NCBI GenBank assembly: GCA_025355005.1
Contig: JANXLV010000033.1
Coordinates: 1-64,000, forward strand
DNA length: 64,000 nt
Source of the DNA: Myxococcales bacterium
GTDB lineage: Bacteria > Myxococcota_A > Polyangia > Polyangiales > Polyangiaceae
Direction of reading: 5' to 3'
Shown: positions 41,894-49,096 of the stretch, in pieces
How positions within the stretch are numbered: position 1 is the first letter of the stretch
Layout of the letters: each line of letters opens with the position of its first letter
Translations under genes and position numbers: made by a program
Notes under the pieces: model-generated
The model's database searches: none
Seen by the model: only the letters and a program-made list of their open reading frames with translations
What the model was told of the DNA's origin: nothing

Positions 41894-42537
41894 TTCTTTG
41901 CTCCCTTCGGAGCTTCTTTGGGTTTCTCTGCGGGCGCCTCGCCGGGCTTCGTGGGCGCGGCGGGAGCGGCTGCCTTGGGCTTCAGGAGGTGGAAGGTGGT
42001 GGCGAGCACCTTGACCTTCAGGGTCACCTCGTCGCCTTCGACCTTGGGCTGGGAGATCTCGAGGTTCTCCAGGTTGATGATGCGGTCCTGCTTGCCCACC
42101 TCATACATGAACTTGCCGATCTGGTGGAATTTGCCGCTGATCTCCAGCCTCATGGGGACCTTGGCGAAGAAGGCCTCGGGCTTCTCCTCCATTGGCTGCC
42201 AGGCGTTGAGCTCGACTCCGGCGATGTTGGACACCGCCTGAAGCGCGGAGAGGAAGGATGCCGCCTCGGTCTCGGCCGGAAGGATCTTGTTCAGATCCTT
42301 CTGACGCTGCTGGCGCATCTGGAGCTCATCGCGGTCGGCGATGAAGCTTGCTTGCGCCTGACGAGACTGCGCGAGCTTCGACTCGAGATCGCCCGTCTGG
42401 CGGTGAGCCGCATCGATCTTGCTCGCGAGGTCCGTATGGAGCGTGACGTAGTAGCCGACAGCGGCGAGCACCGTGAGGAGCAAGCCGACGCCGATCTGTC
42501 CTGCGATTGGCAGGCGGCGGATAGAGGGACCAGCCAT
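41890..42537 (-). CDS. pilO: Type IV pilus alignment protein PilO
   Basis: 215 residues. A short cytosolic N-terminus, one membrane helix (IGVGLLLTVLAAVGYYVTLHTDL), a coiled coil (AAHRQTGDLESKLAQSRQAQ), then a ferredoxin-like periplasmic domain (FFAKVPMRLEISGKFHQIGKFMYEVGK) with a Lys/Ala/Pro tail. The length and layout match PilO, which forms heterodimers with PilN and contacts PilP. One base separates it from pilN, and it overlaps pilP by 4 bases. Confidence 0.93.
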   Translation of the reverse strand: MAGPSIRRLPIAGQIGVGLLLTVLAAVGYYVTLHTDLASKIDAAHRQTGDLESKLAQSRQAQASFIADRDELQMRQQRQKDLNKILPAETEAASFLSALQAVSNIAGVELNAWQPMEEKPEAFFAKVPMRLEISGKFHQIGKFMYEVGKQDRIINLENLEISQPKVEGDEVTLKVKVLATTFHLLKPKAAAPAAPTKPGEAPAEKPKEAPKGAKK

Positions 42538-42538
42538 G

Positions 42539-43213
42539 TCAGTACCTCACCTTTGCGCTGATATCGAACCGGACGAGCTCGAGGTGGGTGGTCGTGTCCT
42601 GGGTCTTCGTGGCTGCCAGCATCTTCACGTCGTAGAAGAGGTCGCTCACCGAGATGCGACGCAGGAACTCGGACTCGTCTTCACCGTCGCGCGCGACGGC
42701 CGAGATCTTCACGGTGCGATCGAGCTCCGTGTAGGAAGTCAGGGAGACGCGCTTGGTGTCCCAGTTCGGGTTGGGCACCGCGAGCGGGTTCTCACGACGG
42801 AGCTGCTCGATCTTGTCGCGGTCGACCGTTGGGCCGCGGCCCGTCGTCAACATGCGTGAGAGCTCGAGGAGCGCGGCGGTCGGACCGGTGCGTGCACCTT
42901 GCAGCTTCTGGATGGCCTCCTCGCGATCGCGGAGCTCCTTCAGCTGGGTCTTGATGAGCTCGTGATTCGCCATGTCCTTGTCGATCTGGCCGATCGTCCC
43001 CTTGAGCTCGTCGTTCTTGTGCTCGACGACACTCAGCTGATCGAGCTTCGCCTTGTAGACGAAGATCAGGACGACGATCTCGAGGAGGAGCGCGCCAGCG
43101 ACGAAGAGGAGCCACACCTGGCTTCCGCTGTCGCCATCGTCGGCGGAAGCCTGCGCGGCCGACGCTCGTGTTTTCAGCCCCTTCTTCTGGGGCAGTAGGT
43201 TGATGCGAATCAT
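42539..43213 (-). CDS. pilN: Type IV pilus assembly protein PilN
   Basis: 224 residues. The N-terminus MIRINLLPQKK is the conserved PilN motif that binds PilM in the cytosol. A membrane helix (VWLLFVAGALLLEIVVLIFVY), a coiled coil and a ferredoxin-like periplasmic domain with VSLTSYTELDRTVKISAVARD follow. The length is typical. It starts in an ATGA overlap with pilM. Confidence 0.93.
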   Translation of the reverse strand: MIRINLLPQKKGLKTRASAAQASADDGDSGSQVWLLFVAGALLLEIVVLIFVYKAKLDQLSVVEHKNDELKGTIGQIDKDMANHELIKTQLKELRDREEAIQKLQGARTGPTAALLELSRMLTTGRGPTVDRDKIEQLRRENPLAVPNPNWDTKRVSLTSYTELDRTVKISAVARDGEDESEFLRRISVSDLFYDVKMLAATKTQDTTTHLELVRFDISAKVRY

Positions 43214-44271
43214 GCGACGCGACGCTCCTTTTCACACCGGAGAGCTAGCCCAAGCGCAACGACGAACTGCGCCGCACGGGCCCTGAGAGACGCTTCGTTC
43301 ACGAACTTCGCGTCCACCGTGAGGTTCTGGAACGGGTCGAAGAGCTGCACCGGGACTCGCGCGCGCTTCTCGATCGATTTACAGAGCGGTGCGAGATACG
43401 CGCTGCCGCCAGAGACGACAATGCGATTGATCTCCTGCTCGCCGCTGGTGGCGAGATAGAAGTCGAGCGAGCGCTGGATTTCTCCAGCGAGCCCGTCGCA
43501 TGCGGTCTGGATGATGGCGTGGACTTCTTGCGGCACGACCTCTGTCGAGCCACCGCCGCGCTTGTACGCCTCCGCCTGCTCGGAGGGGACGTTGCACTGC
43601 TTCTGGATCTCGTCCGTGATCTGGTTGCCAGCGTTCGTGATCTCACGCGTGAAGGAGCTGACGCCCTGCGAGACGATGTTCAGCGACGACACCGCGGCCC
43701 CGACGTTCAGGAGCGCAACGGTGGAATCCGGCGGCAATCCATACTGGTTTTCGAAGACGTTCTGGATGGTGAAGGCGTTGATGTCCACCACCACCGGCTT
43801 CAGCTTTGCGTCCTTCAGGATCGCCGCATAGTCGTTGATCTCGTCGCGCTTGGCGGCGACCAGCAGCAGGTCCATCTGACCTGCTTCGGGCCTGCGCCTC
43901 AGCACCTCGTAGTCGATCGACATGACCTTGATGTCGAAGGGGATGTGCTGCTCCGCTTCCCAGCCGATCTGCTCTTCGAGCTCGTCGTTGGACATCATCG
44001 GAACCGTGATCTTGCGCACGATGACGGACTGCCCGTAGACGCCGACGGCCACCTCTTTCTGGGTGATCTTCGCGTCGGTGTAGATCCGCAGCAGCGCCTC
44101 CGTCACGTTCGACGCGTTCATGACGTGGTTGTCGATGATCGTCTGCGGTGGCAGCTCCGAGTAGCCTTGCCTGATCACTTCCAGCCGCTTGCCGCGGCCT
44201 TCCTTGAGCTGCACGACCTTGACGGAGCTTGCTCCGATGTCGACGCCGACGAGATGTTTGCCTTCGCCCAT
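43210..44271 (-). CDS. pilM: Type IV pilus assembly protein PilM
   Basis: 353 residues from the ATG at 44271. A GAGGAG with an 8-base spacer favours it over the GTG at 44280, which sits directly on that site. It has the actin-like ATPase fold: the phosphate-1 motif VGVDIGASSVKVVQLKEG, later VDINAFTIQNVFENQYG, then NVGAAVSSLNIVSQG and VVSGGSAYLAPLCKSIEKR. Cytosolic PilM binds the PilN tail and links the inner-membrane complex to the assembly motor. It is the first gene of the cluster, preceded by the promoter candidate at 44323-44352. Confidence 0.95.
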   Translation of the reverse strand: MGEGKHLVGVDIGASSVKVVQLKEGRGKRLEVIRQGYSELPPQTIIDNHVMNASNVTEALLRIYTDAKITQKEVAVGVYGQSVIVRKITVPMMSNDELEEQIGWEAEQHIPFDIKVMSIDYEVLRRRPEAGQMDLLLVAAKRDEINDYAAILKDAKLKPVVVDINAFTIQNVFENQYGLPPDSTVALLNVGAAVSSLNIVSQGVSSFTREITNAGNQITDEIQKQCNVPSEQAEAYKRGGGSTEVVPQEVHAIIQTACDGLAGEIQRSLDFYLATSGEQEINRIVVSGGSAYLAPLCKSIEKRARVPVQLFDPFQNLTVDAKFVNEASLRARAAQFVVALGLALRCEKERRVA

Positions 44272-44322
44272 GAAATACACTCCTCAAGGCGCCCGCATTC
44301 GGAGCGCACCAGCACGGGGGAA

Positions 44323-44352
44323 ATTGTGGCACCCCCACGGGACCCACGTCAA
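44323..44352 (-). promoter_or_regulatory. Candidate sigma-70 promoter for pilMNOPQ
   Basis: On the minus strand TTGACG (44347-44352) is followed after 18 bases by CACAAT (44323-44328), a 4 of 6 match to the -10 consensus. A start near 44316 gives a leader of roughly 45 bases before the pilM ATG. Confidence 0.45.
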
Positions 44353-44422
44353 AAAACCGCCCATTGAAAATGGAACCGGGGGGCTGGCGCCCCACCTCAA
44401 ATGGGGTAAGACACCTCCCTTC

Positions 44423-45484
44423 ATGAGCCTTCCATTCGCTCCGAAGGCGGGACGCTCCGTGCGCCGTGCCCTCATCGCTGTAGCCCTGGGCGCGGCGATC
44501 GCGCTCGTTTCGAGCGTTGGCGCGGCGGATGTGGAGCACACGGTCGCGCGAGGCCACACGCTGGAGGCGATCGCAAATCGCTACCACGTGAACAAGAAGG
44601 CGATCATGGACGTGAACCACCTCAAGGCAGGCGCGCGCCTGCGCGTGGGCGAGGTGCTCATGATCCCCGGCGTGAACGAGAGGCCGGCCGGCGGAGGCGC
44701 GAAGGGCAAGCTGGATCCGCATGCCAAGGGCGCGACGGTCACGTATGCCGCCCGCTCCAAGACTCCGGGCGTCGTGCACGTCAGTCGCATCGCGGTGCAC
44801 GAGGACTACACCGTCCGCATCAATGATCGTCGCGGCCGTCAGGCTCCGCTCGCTGCGAAGCAGTTCGAGAAGCTGATGCGCTCGCCGAACGCGAACGCAG
44901 CGCACCCGATCGACCCGCGCCTCATCGCGCTGGTCGGTGTGATGTCCGATCACTTCGGCGGCCGAAAAATAGAGGTCGTGAGCGGTTTTCGCCCCTACAC
45001 GCCAACGCAGTACACGCCGCACTCGAACCACAATCACGGCCGCGCGATCGACTTCCGCGTCGCCGGCGTGCCGAACGAGGTCGTGCGCGATTTCTGCCGC
45101 ACGCTCCGCAACACGGGTTGCGGCTACTATCCGAATAGCGTCTTCGTGCACATGGACGTGCGCGATCGATCGGCCTACTGGATCGACTACAGCAAGCCCG
45201 GCGAAGCCCCGCACTACAACGCGCCGAACCTGGACGCGGATGAAGGAGCGGGGGACGTGCACCGGGAGTCGACGTCGGAGAACCCAGCGCCGACGGAGGC
45301 CCCGCCACCGGGAGAACCCACCGCGCCGACAGAGCCGACGGAGCCGACGCCACCGACCCCGACCCCGACCTCGACCTCGACCTCGACCTCGACCTCGACC
45401 TCGACGCCGACCTCGACCCCGACCCCGACCTCGACCCCGACCCCGACCCCCGGCCCCGCCCCTTCCCCTCCCACATCACCCTAG
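44423..45484 (+). CDS. LysM plus DUF882 (M15-type) peptidoglycan peptidase, secreted
   Basis: 353 residues. The signal peptide is ALIAVALGAAIALVSSVGAA. A LysM module (EHTVARGHTLEAIANRYHVN to LMIPG) binds peptidoglycan. The DUF882/YcbK domain shows the zinc-site pattern YTPHSNHNHGRAIDFRV with the late VFVHMDVR and SGFRPYTPTQ. Relatives such as E. coli MepK are murein endopeptidases. The last 100 residues are a long Thr/Pro/Ser low-complexity tail, unusual for the family and perhaps a wall-spanning linker. It diverges from pilM and ends before a clear intrinsic terminator. Confidence 0.88.
   Translation: MSLPFAPKAGRSVRRALIAVALGAAIALVSSVGAADVEHTVARGHTLEAIANRYHVNKKAIMDVNHLKAGARLRVGEVLMIPGVNERPAGGGAKGKLDPHAKGATVTYAARSKTPGVVHVSRIAVHEDYTVRINDRRGRQAPLAAKQFEKLMRSPNANAAHPIDPRLIALVGVMSDHFGGRKIEVVSGFRPYTPTQYTPHSNHNHGRAIDFRVAGVPNEVVRDFCRTLRNTGCGYYPNSVFVHMDVRDRSAYWIDYSKPGEAPHYNAPNLDADEGAGDVHRESTSENPAPTEAPPPGEPTAPTEPTEPTPPTPTPTSTSTSTSTSTSTPTSTPTPTSTPTPTPGPAPSPPTSP
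45354..45450 (+). repeat. Hexanucleotide repeat tract coding Thr-Pro/Thr-Ser
   Basis: About sixteen imperfect in-frame copies of GACCTC, GACCCC or GACGCC encode the TPTSTSTS tail of the LysM/DUF882 protein. As the unit is six bases, length changes keep the frame. Confidence 0.9.
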
Positions 45485-45547
45485 AGCCCAACTTTTTGGC
45501 GCCGCGGTTCGGCGGGTCGCCAAGGAACCGACGCTCGGCGACGCGCG

Positions 45548-45569
45548 GGCGTGAAATACGCCGTTTTTT
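45548..45569 (+). terminator. Intrinsic terminator after the LysM/DUF882 gene
   Basis: GGCGT (45548-45552), loop GAAAT and ACGCC (45558-45562) form a hairpin followed by G and TTTTTT. It begins 64 bases after the gene's stop. Another inverted repeat (TTGGCG with CGCCAA, near 45496-45524) lies between them. Confidence 0.72.
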
Positions 45570-45587
45570 CAAGCGGACTTCGCGTCG

Positions 45588-46277
45588 ATGGAGGCAGCCC
45601 CCCTTGGCATGTCTCGCGCATCGTGGACGGTCATGAAGCCCGCCCGTTCGATTCCTCCGATGTCCACTGGCAAGAGCGCTCCCTCCCCCACGGCGGAGGA
45701 GCTCCGCACGTTCATGCCGCTTGTTCATCGCGCTGTCGCGGGCTTCGTTCGCAAGCTGCCGCCCAGCGTCCAGCGCGACGATCTCGTTGCGGCGGGCACG
45801 TACGGCCTGGTCGATTCGATGCGGCGTCACAAGGGCGACCGTGGTCCGCAGTTCGAGTGGTACGCGCGCATCCGCATCCGCGGCGCGATCGTCGACGAGC
45901 TACGCGCCCAGGACTGGCTCACGCGGCGCGCGCGCGGCCACGCAAACTCGGACGTCGCGACCACGCAGATGCGCGCGTCGTTCATCGGCATCGACGATCT
46001 CCCGGGCGGAGAAGGCTCGCTCACATCGACCGGAGAGCCGCCGCCGAACGTGCTCGACGTCCTCGAGCAGCGCTCCGAGCGCGAGCACCTCGCGAGGGTC
46101 GTTGGCGAGCTCCCGGAACGCGAGCGCTACGTCATCGTCGCGCACTACTTCGAGGGCGTGCAGTTCAAGTCGATCGCACTGGTCCTCGGCGTGAGCGAGC
46201 CCCGCATCTCGCAGCTCCACTCACGCGCCGTCGACCTCCTCCGCGCCCGCCTCGCCGCCAAAGACAGCGCCGCCTGA
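45588..46277 (+). CDS. RNA polymerase sigma factor, FliA/WhiG-like
   Basis: 229 residues as read from 45588; Met codons at 45609, 45633 and 45660 are possible starts and none has a clear ribosome site. Region 2 has FMPLVHRAVAGFVRKLPPSVQRDDLVAAGTYGL and FEWYARIRIRGAIVDELRAQDW, typical of sigma-28-type factors. Region 4 has LPERERYVIVAHYFEGVQFKSIALVLG and SEPRISQLHSRAVDLLRARL, the helix-turn-helix that reads the -35 box. No flagellar genes are nearby, so it probably serves another regulon. An anti-sigma factor is not visible next to it. Confidence 0.88.
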   Translation: MEAAPLGMSRASWTVMKPARSIPPMSTGKSAPSPTAEELRTFMPLVHRAVAGFVRKLPPSVQRDDLVAAGTYGLVDSMRRHKGDRGPQFEWYARIRIRGAIVDELRAQDWLTRRARGHANSDVATTQMRASFIGIDDLPGGEGSLTSTGEPPPNVLDVLEQRSEREHLARVVGELPERERYVIVAHYFEGVQFKSIALVLGVSEPRISQLHSRAVDLLRARLAAKDSAA

Positions 46278-46330
46278 AAGCTCCACGCCGACGAACGAGA
46301 GACCGCCCGCGGTGATATCGTCACCTCGCC

Positions 46331-48940
46331 ATGGTCGTGGGGGACAGGATTGACCGATATCGCATCGAGGCCATGCTCGGTCAGGGCGGCATGGGCAGCG
46401 TCTACCGCGCGTACGACGAAAAGCTGCATCGCAGTGTCGCGCTGAAGGTCCTCCTCCTGGACAAGGAGGGCACGCACACAGCAGAGCGCAAGGCGCGCAT
46501 GGTGCGCGAGGCGCGGGCCGCCGCCGCGCTTCATCACCCCAATTGCGTGGCGATCTATGACGTGGGCGAGCACGACGGCGCACCTTACATCGCGATGGAG
46601 CTCGTCCCTGGGCGCTCCCTGGGCGCACTGCAGAAGGCCCCTGCGTACGCGTGGGACGAGCGCGTTCGGTGGCTCGGCGACATCGGCCGCGCGCTATCCG
46701 CGGCGCACCGCGCGGGGCTTGTCCACCGCGACATCAAACCGGACAACGTGATGCTCGGCAATGACGGTGTCATCAAGGTGCTCGATTTCGGCATCGCGCG
46801 CCGCGTGAGCAGAGACGTGGACGCAAGCGGACCGACCGATATCGAGGGTCTCGGGACACTGACGGCCGAAGGCACGGTCATCGGTACGCCGCTCTACATG
46901 GCGCCCGAGCAGATTCGTGGCGGCGAGATCGACAGCCGCGCGGACCAGTTCGCGTGGGCTGTCCTTGGCTGGGAGCTCCTCGGCGGACGCTCGCCATGGC
47001 CGACGCGCGACATGATGATCCTGGTCGCTGCGATCTGCGGCGACGAGCCGCTGCCGATCGAGCTGCCTGCCGGTTGTCCGCGTGCGATCGAAGTGGCGCT
47101 GAGGCGCGCGCTCTCGAAGGCACCCGGCGATCGATTTGCAACGATGGAGGATGCCGTCGCAGCGATCACCTCCCCCATCGACGCGTCGCTCGACAAGACC
47201 GAGCTTGCGCCCGCGCCTGTTCCGCCACCGCCGGGCCCGCCGCCATCACGTTCGCGTGCACGGACGATCGCGGCGGCGGCCGTCATCGTCGCGCTCGCGA
47301 TCGGGGTCGAGATCGTCACCACGAGGCCACTTGGCCTGTCGGCGCCCCATCAGGTGGCCGGTGGCGATTCTGGCGCCGTCGCCGCGCCCGCCGCGACGCG
47401 AATCATCGATCTGCCGCCGCCGAAGTCGGCGAGCCCGGAAGCCGTTGCGGAGTATCGGACGGGCCTCCAGGCGCTTCGTGATGCGAGCTGGAAGGTCGCC
47501 GATGCGGCGTTTCTCCGCGCAACCGTGCTCGATCCGAACATGGCGAACGCCCATCTGCGTGCCGCGTTCACCGCCAGGTACAATCAGCCTGCGGAGGTCA
47601 CGCGCCACTTCGCGCGGGCAACCGACCTTCGCGGATCGCTCTCCGAGCGCGATCGGTTGTTCCTTGCCGCACTCGAGCCGCTGCTGGCGATAGAACCGCC
47701 GGACGACGCAGAGAGCGTGAAGCGAATCGCGGTCGCAGAGGCCGCTTTTCCAGGTGATGCAGAGCTGGTCGGGCTCCACGCGTACGTTGGGCGCGCGGTG
47801 ATCGGAAACGAGCCCGCCCTCGAGCTCGCACGCCGCTCCATCAAGCTGGATCCGGAATTCGCAGATGGATGGCAGATGGTGGGCGACATCGAAGGCGACC
47901 TTGGGCACATGAGCGAGGCGCGCGAGGCGCTGCAGAGGTGCATCGAGATCTCGCCGGCATCGATCGACTGTCGCTCACACCTCAGCATGCTCGACGAGCT
48001 CGAGGGAAAGTGTGACCGGGTACAGCTCGGGCTCCGGGCGATGATCTCCAGACAACCCGAAGGGGCGGCCACGTCCTTCCCGTTCTGGCCATCGTCGCTG
48101 CTCGCCATCGGAGCGACGCGGGAGGCGGTCCTGCAGGCGCTGGAGCAGCGCTGGTCCATGCTTCCGGAAACGCAACGAGAGGTCACGAAACGAATGGAAG
48201 CCGCCCAGCTGGACGCGTTCTACGGGGACTTCGTGAGCGCGCTGCGGAAGGTCGGAGACGTGGAAGAGCTGATAAAGACGTCGCCTGACCCGCACCTTCA
48301 CGTCGCCGCCACCGCGCTACGCGTGGACATCGAGAGCGAGATGGGACGGAGTTCGGACGCAGCGGAGCACGCCGCACGCCACCTCAAGCAGCGCGAGGCA
48401 TGGAACGTCATTGCACCCGGGGATGGTCCCGACGCGACCCCGCAGCTCCTGTACGTCGCCTACCGAGGTGGCCTGATCGATCACGCGCAGCTTGCATCAT
48501 CACGTGCCGCGTGGATGGAACGAACGCGGTCCGTGGCGAGACCATCACGGGCATGGGCGAGAGGCTTCGGCGCTTCCGAGACGCTCGAGGAGGCACGCGA
48601 GGCGAGGACCGCCCTGCCCCCTTCCGGCCTCCCCGTCAGCTACTTCCGGCACGCGGACGAGGCCGCCGGTGTCGGGCGGATCCTGTTGCTCACCGGGGCG
48701 CAGAAGGACGGTGCGGCGCTCCTCGGCATCGCTGCGGGCTCATGCCGTGGCCTCCTCGATCCGATCGCCCACACGCGTGCAAACGATGCTCTCGGCCGGG
48801 CGCGAGAGGCGATCGGTGACACGGCCGGAGCGTGCGCGGCCTACAAGGTCGTGCGCGATCGATGGGGCAAGGCCAACCCGAAATCGGTCACGGCGGAACA
48901 TGCGCGCGCGCAGTCGAAGTCAATGGGCTGCGGGGACTGA
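46331..48940 (+). CDS. Membrane Ser/Thr protein kinase with TPR-like extracytoplasmic part
   Basis: 869 residues. The kinase domain (about 10-275) is intact: Gly loop LGQGGMGSVYRA, Lys39 in VALKVL, HRD Asp134 and Asn139 in HRDIKPDNVML, DFG at 152-154, and TPLYMAPEQ. A Pro-rich linker leads to one membrane helix (312-330, IAAAAVIVALAIGVEIVTT). The remaining 530 residues look like TPR-type helices (VADAAFLRATVLDPNMANAHLRA, SEAREALQRCIEIS), as in other myxobacterial PknB-like receptor kinases. No ribosome site is visible; a GTG at 46337 is an alternative start. It follows the sigma-factor gene by 53 bases. Confidence 0.92.
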   Translation: MVVGDRIDRYRIEAMLGQGGMGSVYRAYDEKLHRSVALKVLLLDKEGTHTAERKARMVREARAAAALHHPNCVAIYDVGEHDGAPYIAMELVPGRSLGALQKAPAYAWDERVRWLGDIGRALSAAHRAGLVHRDIKPDNVMLGNDGVIKVLDFGIARRVSRDVDASGPTDIEGLGTLTAEGTVIGTPLYMAPEQIRGGEIDSRADQFAWAVLGWELLGGRSPWPTRDMMILVAAICGDEPLPIELPAGCPRAIEVALRRALSKAPGDRFATMEDAVAAITSPIDASLDKTELAPAPVPPPPGPPPSRSRARTIAAAAVIVALAIGVEIVTTRPLGLSAPHQVAGGDSGAVAAPAATRIIDLPPPKSASPEAVAEYRTGLQALRDASWKVADAAFLRATVLDPNMANAHLRAAFTARYNQPAEVTRHFARATDLRGSLSERDRLFLAALEPLLAIEPPDDAESVKRIAVAEAAFPGDAELVGLHAYVGRAVIGNEPALELARRSIKLDPEFADGWQMVGDIEGDLGHMSEAREALQRCIEISPASIDCRSHLSMLDELEGKCDRVQLGLRAMISRQPEGAATSFPFWPSSLLAIGATREAVLQALEQRWSMLPETQREVTKRMEAAQLDAFYGDFVSALRKVGDVEELIKTSPDPHLHVAATALRVDIESEMGRSSDAAEHAARHLKQREAWNVIAPGDGPDATPQLLYVAYRGGLIDHAQLASSRAAWMERTRSVARPSRAWARGFGASETLEEAREARTALPPSGLPVSYFRHADEAAGVGRILLLTGAQKDGAALLGIAAGSCRGLLDPIAHTRANDALGRAREAIGDTAGACAAYKVVRDRWGKANPKSVTAEHARAQSKSMGCGD

Positions 48941-48969
48941 ACTTGCTCTGGACCAACGAGGAGGGGCTG

Positions 48970-49092
48970 ATGAGCGAGGTGCATCCGACAGGCTTTGACT
49001 GGGCGCCACTCTCGCACGTGACCACGGACGATCCATTGCGCGTGCTGTTCAGCGCGTGCCTCCTTGGTCAGCGCGTAGGTGACAAGGCGTAA
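48970..49092 (+). pseudogene. Truncated DUF523-family gene, 5' remnant only
   Basis: The ATG at 48970 has AGGAGG with a 5-base spacer, yet the frame stops after 40 codons. The sequence TTDDPLRVLFSACLLGQRVG matches the conserved N-terminus of DUF523 proteins (pattern SACLLGxxVxxDG). After it the similarity ends with DKA and a stop, four bases before the end of the convergent gene at 49097. Full family members are at least 140 residues, so the rest appears deleted. A functional 40-residue peptide cannot be excluded because the ribosome site is intact. Confidence 0.5.
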
Positions 49093-49096
49093 AGAA

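Noticed and set aside
44323-44342. Possible sigma-54 promoter (TGGCAC) in the pilM upstream region
   Set aside because: The second half of the motif lacks the TTGC/GC dinucleotide at the required spacing.
45354-45450. CRISPR-like array
   Set aside because: The repeats are 6-bp coding units without spacers.
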